From NCBI RefSeq assembly GCF_020080835.1, contig NC_058164.1, positions 10,734,142 through 10,798,141 of the forward strand: a stretch of DNA of 64,000 nucleotides, read 5' to 3'. The DNA is from Cotesia glomerata. Lineage: Eukaryota > Arthropoda > Insecta > Hymenoptera > Braconidae. This document shows, one piece after another, positions 1 to 12,240 of this stretch. The stretch's first letter is position 1. Every line of letters starts with the position of its first letter. Both the position numbers and the translations under genes were made by a program. The notes beneath the pieces were generated by a model. It was not told the origin of the DNA and ran no database searches. It was given only the letters and a program-made list of their open reading frames with translations.

Positions 1-176
1 TTTCTTGTAACTTACAATTGACAACATAAATTTTTTGAACATAAAATATATATATCTCCTTGATTATGTTGTTTTCAAAAATTGTTTGAATTTAAATATA
101 TTACGTTAAATGGAAGAAGCACTCAATTAGTAACAAATGAATAAAAGAGATCATAAGGTCTGATAATATATATTAC

Positions 177-1015
177 CTGATTCAAATGTAGAACGTTGAT
201 TCGTTTGAATAGATTCAGAAATTAATGGTTTATTGGGATATAATTCAACATCTCTCACTGGTATTTTACTCCAATTGGGATCATTTTCCGCTAGCTCTGG
301 TTCATTATTATCTAAAAGTTCAGCATAGTCATCTGATCCAAATTTAGTATCAGGTAAATGTTTTCGTCTATGCTGAAAATGAAAATTATTTAAATTATTT
401 TTGCATTAGATTGCGACTTAAATTTTCCGGAAAAAAATGATCGAATTATGCAAGATCAATTGGTAACAAACATTCTCTGAAAAAAAAATTATGAGTGCGA
501 ATTCTTAGGAATATCTCATTCATAATAATTTATTTATCATAAAAGTTCTACGCTGAGAAAAAAATACGAATATTAAGAAAATTTTCTTGACCCAACATAT
601 ATTCTTGATAATTATTGAGGATATATTTTCTTGTCTGAATAATTCGTCAAATTGATCAAGGTAATTTTAACTTAATTCAAGTAAAGCTATTCGGTCGTTT
701 ACCCATGATAATAAAGGTGAATATTTTATAATAAAGGCAGATATTGATATTTTTATATTAAAAACTTGATAAATTTAAATGGTTCTTGTCATCGAATTCT
801 CGAGCCAAGAAATTTTTTTCTGGAAAGTAATTTTTCTTTTTCTTAATGTAAAAAAGTGAAATACCTGTTAATTTTAGTAGTACCATAATGAAATAATTTT
901 AAATTAATTAATTTACCTGTAATTCAATGAAATTTTGTAAATCTCCGTTAGCAACAAGTGTAGTTGTTAATAAAATCAATATGCAGCGTAAACTGCCGAC
1001 TCGAATGTGCGTCAT
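177..1015 (-). CDS. Secreted protein or prepropeptide gene, first two coding exons (partial)
   Basis: Two exons join cleanly on the minus strand. Exon 1 (1015 down to 917, 33 codons) starts at an ATG and encodes a short charged N-terminus, a hydrophobic core (CILILLTTTLVA) and then NGD, which is a good signal peptide. It ends at a GT donor (916-915) in phase 0. Exon 2 (372 down to 177) follows a CAG acceptor and begins HRRKH, a basic cluster that could be a processing site. It goes on as an acidic, hydrophilic chain with the stretch DPNWSKIPVRDVELYPNKP and ends in phase 1 at a GT donor (176-175). The product is therefore probably secreted and might be a neuropeptide-type precursor. I do not recognise the family. 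The C-terminus lies beyond the left edge, and no promoter or 5' UTR exon was identified upstream. Confidence 0.6.
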
Positions 1016-1020
1016 TTTTA

Positions 1021-2930
1021 CTCCAAAACTTCATTAGTTTTACAATTATTTTAAATTAAATACTTCATTGAAAATCTATAGTTTTGACAATCATGTTTCA
1101 ACTTTTCACTAAACATTTGCTATTTACATGTTTCAATTTCGCACATATTTTTATTCCAATAAAATATATTTAAAAATAATCCTTTTTCAAAATGATAAAC
1201 AATAAAGACAGCTGTTTTGCTTTTTCCTTAATAAATAAGATAGTGTTAGAATTTTCGGAATTAAGTTATATTAAAACAATGATACTCGACATATTACTGA
1301 AAAAAAACTATTTTTTACAACATACAATTCAGTAAAAAGTTTTATTTCTAATAAAATAATAAATAATTTAAAAATACACTTGGCGACTGAAAAAATGACG
1401 TATCTAACAAGAGACGCTAAAAACTACTGACAAGTGGCATCATGGCGTTAGAATTTCAGAACTCTATTGTAGCAGCGAGTAAAAATCAATTATTGTAGGC
1501 AGCTTTTGATATTCTTCGCAAGATGGCACGTGGAGTACGCTTCAAAATGGGCATCTTATATTATGTTGAGATTTTGACAAATACATTTATTTTGAGACTT
1601 TGACAGATACATGTTAAGATTTCTGCTTCTACTTATCAGACAAAAAATAACTTATTTAGAAAATTCTACTACAATTTTCCTATTAATTAAACATTGTTAC
1701 AGATTAAATTATTTAAGACATCGACTTGTTGATGTAAATCATTTTTTATAACATAAATTATAAACAATGCAAAGTAAGATTCTACATTATTGCCTAGTGT
1801 ACGATTTAATAAATCGCTGTAGCAGCGAATCAACTGGATCGTAACGATAGAGATCCGACGTTTCGCAACATGCGTATCTCGGCATCAGTAGCAATATCGT
1901 ATTGTACAGAGCAGAAAACTTTTTTCAGTGTATACTCTAACATCAAGAAGTTTTTCAATTTACATCCCTGAAATATGAAGTGCAAAAGAAATGCTCTAAC
2001 TATCTAATAATAATTAAGTGAATAAATGTAACAAAGAATTTAATAATCTAACAAATTGATAGAATTTAATTTAATTTTATTTAATAGATTAATCTTCAAC
2101 AGTTGAAATTTCAGATTATAAATTTATTAACTTATAAGTTTCAAAAAAAATTTTTTTGAGGTTTTTCAACGTCATTTTAAATACACGTTTCCTTTCATTC
2201 TTTGCATTCTTTTATCCTACAATTTATTAAAATTAAAATATTAAATAAAAAATAATTTCAGAACTTGTATCATGAGTTATATATGGGAGTAACAACAAAC
2301 TCGAATTTTCAAAAAATTTTTTTATTTAATTCCAGAACAAAAATTTTTTACGCTCTCATAGTTCCCGAGTGCTATAAAGGCGTATAATTATTACATCTGT
2401 AATGCGATATTCCTAGCAGAAATGAAATCAAGTTTTTGGCTAGCAACTGGCCAGTTCAACTAGACTTGGCTAGTCACTGGCCACTTACTAGTATAAATCG
2501 AGTGAAAGCTTGATTATTTTCTATTAGGGATCACTTCGTAGAAAAACGTGGTGTTTATGCATTTTAACATCATTCAACAAAGTAACTCATTATCATAAAA
2601 AAATCCTCATTATAATAATAAAAAGTTCTCGTGTTGCATTACATTTTAATTATGGAAATAGTTTCTAAACAAAAATAAAATAAACAATTTTTTCGGATAC
2701 ATAAGAAAATTAATTTAACCCATATATTTGCCAAGCTAATTATAGATTGGATCGTATTCATCCCTATGATAACAGCAGCTTTTTAACTCGTTACTGTGTA
2801 GATTGATAATTTAAAAAAGAGATTATTTTTAGATGACATTGAACCGCACGTTTTTGCATCTATTTAGGGTATTCCTTTAGGCAAAATTTTAGTAGTAAAA
2901 TGAACCGATTAGTTTAATTGGTTGTTATTC
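1021..2930. other. AT-rich intergenic sequence upstream of the secreted-protein gene
   Basis: No convincing exon is visible. The stretch should hold the promoter and 5' UTR of the minus-strand gene ending at 1015. A short block near 2430-2505 repeats the word TGGCTAG and TGGCCA in both orientations. Otherwise I see only AT-rich sequence. Confidence 0.5.
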
Positions 2931-3249
2931 CACATTAAAAAATTTTTTGTCATTTTGTGTGATGAGTAAGAATTTTAGTGTTGAATATATAACATTTTAA
3001 TGTGTTGATTTAACACAATCGTTTGTGATGTTCGATCGATTCGTTTTTCAACACAAAATAATTTTATTCAATATTTTAGTAACAATCACTCAATGTTACA
3101 CTAACACAAAGCTGTATTATTTTTAATACAGAGCTGTGTTACTCTAATATTGTTATACACAGATTGTGTTGAATTAATACTAAGTTTGTGTAAAAAAAGT
3201 CGTCAACACAAATTTTTTTATTAACTTTGACAACAAATTTTTTACTGTG
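2931..3249. mobile_element. Short MITE with about 22-bp inverted ends
   Basis: The left end reads CACATTAAAAAATTTTTTGT and the right end, reverse-complemented, reads CACAGTAAAAAATTTGTTGT, so the two form an inverted pair of about 22 bp with few mismatches. The interior holds repeated GTGTTGA and TAACACA words in both orientations, so the 319-bp element could fold on itself. There is no coding capacity. The target duplication could not be settled by eye. Confidence 0.6.
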
Positions 3250-3454
3250 CATAATCGAAAAAATTCATCTGTCTTAAAAAACCTGATTAAATTTTGAAAC
3301 AAAATTAATGGAGTTATTTCAATGTTATTAGATCAATTTACGAGATACCAAACCACAAAAATAATAGATTGAAAAATAAAACATTAATTTTGAAATCTGG
3401 GAGCTCAAAAATTAATGTTTATTTATAGTATCTTCAGTCGCAGCTTGAAGGAAT

Positions 3455-5285
3455 CCCGAGTCAAAATTCGAGTCCCGTTTTGACCGTAAAAATGTCCCAA
3501 CTCTTTGAAGTCTAATATGCCGCTAAAAATCGAGTCTGTTTTGATCGTACAAGACGGTATCGGAGAATAAGTACGGTTAAAACAGGCGTACGCAGGTCTG
3601 TTTTGACCGTAAAAATTTCCAGGAGTATAATATTATCATTATAAATATTATTACTATATTTGTCATCTTGTTGATTATTATTATTTCTCTTGCCATCTTG
3701 TAATTCTTAGGCGCGAAAATTTAAATTAATAAAAAACATGAAAAGTTGACATTTAAAAATTAAAAATTTAATAATAATAATAATAATAATAATAACAATA
3801 ATAATCTCAGAGAAGGGTTTTTCTTTCAAAAATTTGAATTTTGGAAAAAAAATATTATTCTTTTCTAAATTCAGCTTAGTTCACATATTTTCACTGAAAC
3901 AAGTTTTAAAATATATAAGAATCGCAGGTAATTGTTTAATTTCACATTTTTTAAAAGTAATTAATTTTTTGATATTTTTTCATAGTTTTTTTTTTAATCC
4001 AACAACTGACGTTTTTCATATTTTTTTTTTACTCTAAAATTGAAATTTTTCAAAAAATTAAAAAAAATTTTTCTATTTTAGATTTACTCTGATAAAAAAA
4101 ATATTTTACAAGTAGAAAAAAAAAATTTTTTTAATTATCGATTTTTCGATATTTTGCTAAAACTTTTTTTTAACCCAAAATTTGAAATTTTTCATAATTT
4201 ATTTTTAGTTAAAAAATTGAAATGTTTCATAATTTTTCTTATCCCAAAATTAACATTTTTGAAAAAAATTTTGAAAAATTTTTCTATTTTAAATTTATTC
4301 TAAAAAAAAAAAAAATATCTATTAAGTAGAAAATAATCTAATCATGTTGATTTCACACCCCGTGAAAATAAGCAATTACCGAATCTTACAATTGAAAATA
4401 GAAGTATAAGATTAATAATTGAGAATGGATAACTAAATTTCAATTTTGAATGTCTATAAATATAATTATTACTATTCATTTAATTTCTCCGTAAAGTTCT
4501 TTTTCAGATTCCACTCAGAACTTAGTTATTTCAAGACGCGTCTTTTAAAAGTTTATGAGACTACTGAGATTCGCCTTTTACCAATCGGCAGTGTAGCGAT
4601 GCGGGTAGCGCGTAAGTCTTGACGAGCGATAGGTTCCAAGTTCGGTTCTCGGTTAGGGCAAAGCGATTTTTATTTATTTCTTTATTTACGAAGCGTATTA
4701 GGTTAAGTTACCATAAGTAATCCTTTCCTCCTATCTCCTTACTCCTTAATATGTATAAACTGGACAATAAATAACCCCTGTTCGTAAAAAAAAAAAATCA
4801 AACTTGGGAAATCATCCATTTTTGTTTTTTTTATTACAAAATTAATTTATACATTTTTTTGTGCTCATAAACGATTTTGATAGTTGTAATTGTAATAATT
4901 GTTAATTACAAATTTTTATGTTAATGACAATTATTATTAATTACTATTACTTATTTCTTATAACAATAATAATTATTATTCATAATAATAATTATTATTG
5001 CAGTTATTAAAGCAAAAAAAAAATAAATAAATGGGATTTCAATTGGATTTGAACCCGGATCCCTAAGAATTTTAAAATTTAATTTATTATTATTATTATT
5101 ATTATTATCATTATTTCAAGCCTGGTTTGACCGTAATCGTGGTAGAATGGGACAAAACTCCACTAGTTACGGTGAAACCAGGCTCAGTTTAAATGAGCTA
5201 TCAATACAGCGCCAAGTCTGTTTTGACCGTAAAATTGAGATGGGAAAAAATTACGGTTAAAACGGAACTCGAATTTCGACTCGGG
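3455..5285. mobile_element. TIR element with CCCGAGTC ends and internal GTTTTGACCGTAA motifs
   Basis: The left end (3455 on) and the reverse complement of the right end (5285 back) match over about 48 bp, starting CCCGAGTCAAAATTCGAG against CCCGAGTCGAAATTCGAG. The word GTTTTGACCGTAA or its complement recurs near both ends (for example 3477, 3539, 3600, 5126, 5219), which suggests transposase-binding repeats. ATT/AAT microsatellites lie near 3773-3810 and 5083-5110, close to mirror positions. Two degenerate tRNA-like segments lie inside, at 4586-4655 on the plus strand and around 5045-5062 on the minus strand. I found no coding frame of note, so the element looks non-autonomous. Confidence 0.65.
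4586..4655 (+). other. Degenerate tRNA-like module (A box and B box)
   Basis: An A-box-like TAGCGATGCGGG near 4594 is followed 30-40 bases later by a B-box-like AGTTCGGTTCTC (about 4639-4650). The cloverleaf does not pair well, so this is probably a tRNA relic or tRNA-derived module rather than a working tRNA. It sits inside the CCCGAGTC element. Confidence 0.35.
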
Positions 5286-6215
5286 AAATGAAAAGTTTCA
5301 GAGATGGCCTGCCGAGCCAATAATCGATTTTCAGATTTTTCTCGTGATGTAAAAACAAAACTTGATCGTTTATGAGACTCAATCTAACGGGTTAAACTTA
5401 TTAATAAAATTTATCATATACTTCCATCTAAATAATTTTTTTCCTATTTCTCATGGACGCGTCTTTTAATATGATTGATAACTACTATACATTATACAGC
5501 AACAGTGTGCATATTAATATAGAAATTGTGTTCACAATAAGATAAATGGAAAATGTTGTCTCGACAAGGATTTTTTAGCTAAAAAAATTTATTGAAATAA
5601 CTTATTTGACTTATTAATTTCTTTATAAAAAAAATATCAATAATCTGAATTGAGGTTGACGCGTCAGACAGATTCATTTAATAAAATTAATTTAGTTATG
5701 TTGCTGTTGTTGCTCTTGTTTTTAACTTTCCGCTAAGAAAATTGAAAATTTTCAAAAATCGGGAAGTTATTGTTTTTACCCTGTTTTTCGAAAATTGAGT
5801 TTTCATCAGATCTCGACGTTTTGAGGTCCTAGGAAGCTTCCCTGACTATTCCCGCGAGGGTGTCACTATGTCTGTATGTTTGTATGGATGTGTGTGTGTA
5901 TGTAGGGGAGACCGGGGCATAGCGGCCCACTTAAGCGAGTTATTATTTCTAGCTACTATTGATCATCTAAAAAATTTTCTTGTTTTTTATCTTGAGGGAA
6001 CATATGATAATTTGATCAAAACCCACAAAAAAAAAAATTTTTTTCCTGGGGCATAACGGCCCACTTCTGGAGAGTAATTAAAAAAAAAAATATTACCAAA
6101 AATTTTTTTCTTTTTTAATATTATTCATTTATTCTAATTTCATAAGAAAAAAACGTTTTTAAATGATAGTTATTATTTTTTAACTTCCCCCACCCTTTTT
6201 CACTTTCTTTGTTTA

Positions 6216-7000
6216 GCTATTTTTGACTTAAAAGATTTTGCTCTTGCCGACACTACCAATAGCAATAAACCTCCTAAAGAACAATCACTAGGAAATCTGA
6301 CCCAAAGTCTGAGTGATTTGTGCAAGACAGATTTCATTGAAGGACCTGAACCCGAGCAACAACCTGAACAGCAGCAACTTGAACAACAAGAGCTTGGACA
6401 GCAACAGCAACAAAAACCTGAACTGCATCAACAACCTGGATAGCCACTAATTATTCCAATTGCCTCCATCTCCACTGGTACACCATCGTTGAGACCTCTA
6501 TCTAGGTACTTTAGACCACGAATTATTGACGAAAGCTCCGATGAAGAGTTGGAAAAATCTCTTACTAAAAATATCAGTCAAACTGCTGCATCACCCAAAG
6601 CAAAAGTGAGACAAGACACATCGAAGTTTCATCTAACACTTTACGAAATCAAGCCATTGCCATCAAGAGATTCCCCGCCGAAAAAACGACGTCGAGGTGT
6701 GACGAGGATTTTAACAAGTAAACAATACCGTGATGAGCTAGAAGAAAAAAAAATAATCAAAAAATAAAAACTAAAATAATAGAAAAAGTCACTAATAAAA
6801 ACAAAGCTCCAAAAATTAAAAAAAAAAAAAGTTCTCAAGTAGAAGACAGTGATTGCCATTGCCTGTATTGCAATGGACTCTATTCTGAGTCAAAGGAATC
6901 ATGGATTCAGTGCAATAACTGCAAAATGTGTTCTCACGATTCCTGTGCAGGTATTGATTATTCAGATGAATATACCTGTGATTACTGTCAAAATAATTAA
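6216..7000 (+). pseudogene. Pogo/Tigger-type transposase, C-terminal exon, broken
   Basis: A TTTAG acceptor (to 6215) opens a frame that runs through a Gln-rich stretch (about 6340-6440), FRPRIIDESSDEE near 6510 and a basic PPKKRRRGVTRILTS segment (about 6676-6720). After a frame change it ends in a PHD-like zinc finger (about 6851-6990) with the pairs CHCLYC, CNNC, a His, and CDYC. Tigger/pogo transposases of arthropods often carry such a tail after the DDE domain (family knowledge). Two lesions are visible: an in-frame TAG at about 6441-6443 and a frameshift in the A-rich tract around 6747-6780. The catalytic domain is absent. Product activity is therefore very unlikely. Confidence 0.65.
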
Positions 7001-7290
7001 TTGTATTTTTTTATTTAATTGTTTAAATATTTTTAGAAAGCTAAGTGTTTAAAGATTTATCAATTATAAAAATTGTTCTTTGTTATAATTATTCTTAAAA
7101 TCATTAATTGTATTTTTTTTATTTAATTGTTTAAATATTTTTAGGAAGCTAAGTATTTAAAGATTTATCAATTATAAAAATTGTTATTTGTTATAATTAT
7201 TCTCAAAATAATTAATTGTATTTTTTTATTTAATTGTTTAAATATTTTTAGGAAGCTAAGTGTTTAAAGATTTATCAATTATAAAAATTG
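6994..7290. repeat. Tandem repeat, 107-108-bp unit, about 2.7 copies
   Basis: The block starting TTGTATTTTTTT recurs at 7001, 7108 and 7216. Each copy continues with TTTAGGAAGCTAAG and AGATTTATCAATTATAAAAA. It lies just after the stop codon of the broken transposase, so it is part of the element's 3' region. Confidence 0.8.
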
Positions 7291-8049
7291 TTTTAGATCA
7301 TAAATTACTTGATTGTGGTTTGATAAATATTAATTTTTTTGAAAAAAAATCTCATCAAATCATTTTTATCATAAAATTTTTGAAAAAAAAAAAAAAAAAA
7401 ATTTTATCAATATATTTTTGAAAAAAAAAGTTTTTATCAAAAAATTTTTATGGAAAAAATTTTTTGATGGTCCATTTTGTTCCGGATTTTGCTATTTAAC
7501 TGAAAAAAATTAAATTTATTTTTTGATGAAATTTTTGGAGTGGGTCGCTGTGCCCCGGGTGGGCCGCCGTGCCCCGGCCTCCCCTGTGTATGTAAACCTC
7601 TCATAACTTTTGAACGGCTCGACCGATTTGATCGCGGTTGATGCCATTCGAAAGGGTTCGACTAAACTTAGATTCTAAATACAAGTTGGACAGATTTGGA
7701 CCGATAGATTTTGATAAATCTTAAAAAAACTGCGAAAAAAAATTTTTCCAAATGTGGTTTTTTTGAATAACTTTCAAACGGCTTGACCGATCAATTCCAA
7801 AAACCTTCTAAACTTCTATCAGACTTTTGAGCTCGGAGAGCTCAAAACTACACGAAAATTATATTTTTGAGCTCTTCGAGCTCAAAAACGTAATAGGTGC
7901 AATGTTGAGCGCTTAATTACGAAAGTAGCGGGAAGTTGCAGGGATGGCCTTCAGGGTCAACCGTTTTCCTAATTTTTTTTTGTTTTTTTCAAATAAAATT
8001 ATTTTCATTTTTTACTTAATTGACAACTTTTGATTTTTTAACTGCTTAA

Positions 8050-8240
8050 TTTTTCAGTTATTATTTTTTGTCTGGGAGGCTTCGCCCCCCAGCCCCTCAC
8101 CGGGGCTTTGCCCCTGGACTCCAGTTTTATGCTCGCATTTATTCCGTATTCGCAATAAAAATCAGTACCTGCAACTCGTGCGACAAGTTGTCGATTACCC
8201 ACGAAAGCGAAGTTGAACGCACGAGCGAATAAGCGAGTAA
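8050..8240. repeat. GC-rich dispersed-repeat-like segment
   Basis: A stretch with GGCTTCGCCCCCCAGCCCC and GGGGCTTTGCCCCTGGACTC stands out against the AT-rich background and can fold locally. It continues with ACGAGCGAATAAGCGAG. The open frame on the minus strand here (68 codons) is not convincing. It looks like a fragment of a dispersed element, family unknown. Confidence 0.4.
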
Positions 8241-9402
8241 GCAAAATATACTATTAGCTTTTACTTATTGGTACTCTTTAACAGTTAACTTTAATTAGGT
8301 TATTGCTTCGGAAGTTACTTATACAATCCAACCATCGCAATTTATATTTAGAAACGTTCTTGCATTCAAATTCACTGCAAGCTATTTCTTTGTTCTGACA
8401 TTAAGCCAGTCAAAGTGATATTCTTTTCTTAAAAACTAATTATGTTCATATGATTCAGAGTTAACTAGTTATTAATGAAGCTGGACATATTTTAATTCTA
8501 TATCTCCATAGACTGCACTAGTTACCAATATAGAAGTTTTCAAAACTTTATATTGAAAAAGTTTAGAAAGATATCTTCAATTTTTATGTCAATTAAATAG
8601 ATTGCGCGATATTATATTTAAAATGACCCATTTTTGGAAACTTTATGCATGATAGTTATCTATTCAACTAAGATTCAACTATAGAAGCCAATAATGGGAG
8701 TGATACTAAAAGTGTAATATGGTTGTGATAGAGACATTTAAAGATCACAAAATTGCTTGACGAGTCGAGTATAAAGCACAACCTCACGCGCTTCGCGCTA
8801 TGAGGCGTGCAATTATTATTTGAAAGAAATTAAAAATAAAAGTCTAAAAAACGATTGGTCAGATGAAGAGCTTCTTACTTTTTTCTGTTATTAAACTTAT
8901 CGAGTTTGAATATTTTTTCTCACTTAAATTTCAAATATTTAAAATCGGAACAAGTATTGCAGATTTGGTATGATGGTAAAAAATACGAGAGAAATATGAC
9001 CAGATGAGTCCTGATATGGCCAGATAAGAACATTTTTCACGGATATAATTTATAGTTAGTTTAATTATATAATAATTACAGCCCAATTATTTCTGATGAT
9101 TATCTAATGCATGCTTTAATTTTTAATAGATTATAAAAATATTTCTTTGAATTTTAATGAATAAATAGATAATAAAAGGATACTGAGATCGAATCCCGGA
9201 AAAAATGGACCCAAAAAAATTTTTAAGTTATGAAAAATTAATATTATTTCATTAAAATTATTATAAAATAAAAATAAAAATAAAAATAAAAATAAAAATA
9301 ATAATAATAATATTTAAAAAAATTTTTTTGTAACAAAAAGTGGAGTGATCATTCTGGGGATGCTTGTTTCTTAGGAAAATTGTGAGTGTGATACAATTAT
9401 TA
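8241..9402. other. Intergenic, no gene seen
   Basis: AT-rich sequence with a small GC-rich palindrome CACGCGCTTCGCGC near 8784 and an AAAAT/AAT microsatellite at about 9263-9312. No exon or RNA gene is supported. Confidence 0.5.
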
Positions 9403-10156
9403 CACGGAAAAAAGTAAACTGTAATATTCACTCGGATTCCGGTTAATTTTTATAGTTTCAAACAGCAAAGCGGACATCGGGGTTGGCAAAAATATAAATA
9501 TTACAGAACTTAATGTAGAAAGTATAAAAGCCACAATTTATAATTTAATATCGAAAATAAGTGATTAGTAGCTGTCACTATAGTAAATAACGACTCTTTC
9601 ATTTAAAAAAATTACAGTTTCGAACAGTAAAAATTGCCATTTCAATATATAGTCCATATTATGAGGAGAAGGGGAACTCAGATGAAAGAGAAGGGGGTCT
9701 CACTCTGGGAGAATTTAACATTTGAAACAGTAAAAATGATACTTTTAAAATATACATTTTACCAGTCCAAGCAAGTCAATAATTACAGTTTGATTTTTAA
9801 CGTTGCGCTTAAAATTTACCATTTTACTTTTTAAATATTGACGTTACTTGTATTAGAAATTTACTAACTTTATCTTATACTTTTTACATATCATAAGATC
9901 ATTTTTTAGGTACGAAATGATAAATATCAAAGTCTGAATTCTTAATTATTATACGTTAACATTTTAGACATTTAAATAGCGAATATTACTGTTTGAAATA
10001 GTATTTTCTTCCTCGTAAAGAGTAAATTGTAACGTTTAAATGATAAATATTATATAGTGAATAGTAAAATCACGATTTTACTGTTTGAAATATTAATTTT
10101 TAGCAGTTGATCATTACTTATTATAAATCGACTGTTATTTATTACAGTTTACTTTT
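9403..10156. mobile_element. CACGGAAAAAAGTAAACTG MITE, right end truncated
   Basis: The left end CACGGAAAAAAGTAAACTGT follows a TA. The sequence then matches the element at 20342-24961 almost base for base until about 9820, and more loosely to 10156. The right end has the complementary TTACAGTTTACTTTT but lacks the final CCGTG. Subterminal words of the type GTTTCGAACAGTAAAA and TTTTACTGTTTGAAAT lie in opposite orientations. This copy provides the empty site that dates the two insertions in the other copy. The 66-codon frame at 9634 is chance. Confidence 0.75.
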
Positions 10157-11390
10157 ATATTATTATAATTTTCATTTTACAATAATTTTAATAATATAAT
10201 ATGAATTTTTCATAACTTTAAAATTTTTTCCAGGTCTATTTTTTTCGGGTCTATTTTTTCCGATTACCACTAGGATCATAGAGACTAAAAAGTTTTTAAT
10301 TTAGATTTTTAGAACATTCAGATGTGAAGTTCACGGATAGTTCGATAAAAAAAAAAAAAAAAACAAAAACCGTTATTTTTTAAATCTTCCGTTTGGGATA
10401 TCTCCCGGTTAATGGTCAATAAATATTCCGTATCTTTAAATGAATTTACCTATATATATACCTTTCATAGCAATTAAAACTTGATAAAAACTCGAACTGA
10501 CGAAATTTTTAGATACTTCAAAACGGTGAATTGTGAAAAAGGTGAAATTGTAAATAAAATAGTACGGAATCTTGTTTTTTAAACGCTTCACACATAAAAA
10601 TAAAAACAGAAATAAGAGGAGGAATTCTCGAATCGAATAATCAACTCAAAAGCTGAAAAATTATAACTTTTACTTCGAAAATTATCTGATAGATCCATTA
10701 ATTCGTTTGACAGTTATCGGTGACAAATACATTGTAAAATAAATGTACTTCTTAATCTCGTTAAATATTCGACAACCTGCTGGTTCGACAAGTTTAAGAA
10801 TTTAATCTGCTTTCAGATGTAACAAGCTCTTTCGATTGTCGTGAATTATCTAAATCAGGGAACATGTTGAAAAGATAAAATTGAGTTTTCTCAAACTAAA
10901 CCCTGTTGAGAAGATTTTCGAATAGAAAGATTTTGAGGTTAAACAACTCATGAGTCTAGTGTGTCTAGAACGTCAACGAGCTCTTTGGGTTCTCTATACA
11001 TAACAGAAAGTGGATATTTCTGGATATAAAGAGCTTTATATATACTCAAACGTTTTGCAGTTTTCTTGGTATATTAATTTTGTAGAAAAAGTGAAGCGAT
11101 ATTTTGCATATAGATCGATTGATTTGAATAGTTCTGCACTTTTGTATCCGATATTTTGTTGTAATTTGTAAGAAAACATTCTGATAGTTCAAAACAGGAA
11201 TATAAAAGTAAAGTTTGATATAAGATCTGCTCAAGACGTTATACATAACTCTAAAATATATTGCACACCTCATGACGTGCAGCATTTACGCTTAACTTCT
11301 CAAACGCAAGCAATATAATCGAAGAGTTCAGAAATTCATATTAACAGATTTTTCGAGCGTTTTAAGCTTCTAAATAGCTGGAAGATCCAG
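10157..11390. other. Intergenic, no gene seen
   Basis: Mostly AT-rich with a poly-A run near 10345. The minus-strand frame around 11046-11285 has no recognisable features. Confidence 0.45.
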
Positions 11391-11426
11391 AAATGGCCTG
11401 CAGATTCAACCGTTTTTCATATTTTT

Positions 11427-11580
11427 AACTTCCCGCTAAGAAAATTGAAAATTTTCAAAAATCGGGAAGTTATTGGTTTTACCCCGTTTTTCGAAAATCG
11501 AGTTTTCATCATATCTCGACGTTTTGAGGTCCTAGGAAGCTTCCCCGAATGTTTCCGCGATGATGTCCGTATGTCTGTAA

Positions 11581-11644
<64 letters not shown>

Positions 11645-12240
11645 CCCTCTTATAACTTTTGAACGGCTCGACTGATTTCTTCGCGGTTGGCGCCATTCGA
11701 AAAGTAGATTTTGAGGAATCCCAAAAAAACTACAAAAAAAAATTTTTTCAAAAGTGGTTTTTTTGGAATAATTTTTAAACGGCTCTACCGATCGATTCCA
11801 AAAACTAATAAGCTCTTAACATCAAAAAGCCACGTCGATCACCACCAGTCCGGTCAAAATAGGTTGATTTGTTCTTGAGTTATCGTTGTCGAAAAAAAAC
11901 CGAAAAAAGTGTTTTTTTGGAATCACTTCGAAATTTCTAGTTCGATCAATTCATACTCAAAGATTCTTTATGAGGCTTTAAGAACTGCGTCGAATGCTGC
12001 CAACCGCGTCAAAATCGGTTCATTCATTCAAAAGTTATTGTGGTTTGAAAATTCAAAAAGTTGTGTTTTATTAAAATGCTATTAGAATTTTGGGCTCGGA
12101 GAGCTCAAAATGACACAATAATCATATTTTTGAGCTCGAAGAGCTCAAAAACGTAATGTGTAATTTTAAGCGTTTAAGTACAAAATGAGCGGGAAGTTGC
12201 AGGGATGGCCTTTAGGGTCAACCGTCGTCCTAATTTTTTT
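11427..12240 (+). mobile_element. Family A repeat, copy 2 (complete)
   Basis: This copy starts AACTTCCCGCTAAG (11427) and ends GCGGGAAGTT (12198), with the linker GGATGGCCTTTAGGGTCAAC after it. The interior has a long TG microsatellite (11581-11643), the repeated TAACTTTTGAACGG-like module, and paired GAGCTC palindromes near 12092-12150. A degenerate linker (ATGGCCTGCAGATTCAACCG) also precedes the left end, as in the tandem copies at 46 kb. The VCVCVC-type frame over the TG tract is a microsatellite artefact. Confidence 0.75.

Larger units (their letters stand above)
5905..7584 (+). mobile_element. Non-autonomous pogo/Tigger-like DNA transposon
   Basis: The ends form a 26-bp inverted repeat with about three mismatches: GGGGAGACCGGGGCATAGCG on the left against GGGGAGGCCGGGGCACGGCG from the right. 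A second subterminal pair (TGGGGCATAACGGCCCAC near 6046 and its inverse near 7545) repeats the motif. The flanks are TG/TA-rich microsatellite of the host family A copy (GTATGTA on both sides), so the expected TA duplication cannot be resolved. Inside is only the C-terminal end of a transposase, followed by a 107-bp tandem repeat. The DDE domain is missing, so the element needs a transposase from elsewhere. Confidence 0.7.
5724..7980 (+). mobile_element. Family A repeat, copy 1, split by a pogo-like element
   Basis: Family A copies start AACTTCCCGCTAAG and end with the inverse, TTAGCGGGAAGTT. Here the left end (AACTTTCCGCTAAG) is at 5724 and the right end at 7937. A linker follows to 7980 (GGATGGCCTTCAGGGTCAAC). 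In order the copy has an AT-rich arm, the GAGTTTTCATCAGATCTCG block, a TG-rich tract, degenerate repeats of the type TAACTTTTGAACGG, and GAGCTC palindromes near the right end. Positions 5905-7584 are a later insertion in the TG tract. There is no convincing protein frame, so I call it a non-autonomous TIR repeat of about 0.8 kb. Confidence 0.7.

Noticed and set aside
549..826. A possible MITE in the first intron of the secreted-protein gene (GAGAAAAAAAT and inverse)
   Set aside because: Ends match over only about ten bases with no clear target duplication.
11445..11675. Open frame rich in Val-Cys (also at 38817-39122 and 45740-46207)
   Set aside because: Product of TG/AC microsatellites in family A repeats; it recurs with every copy and has no coding signature.
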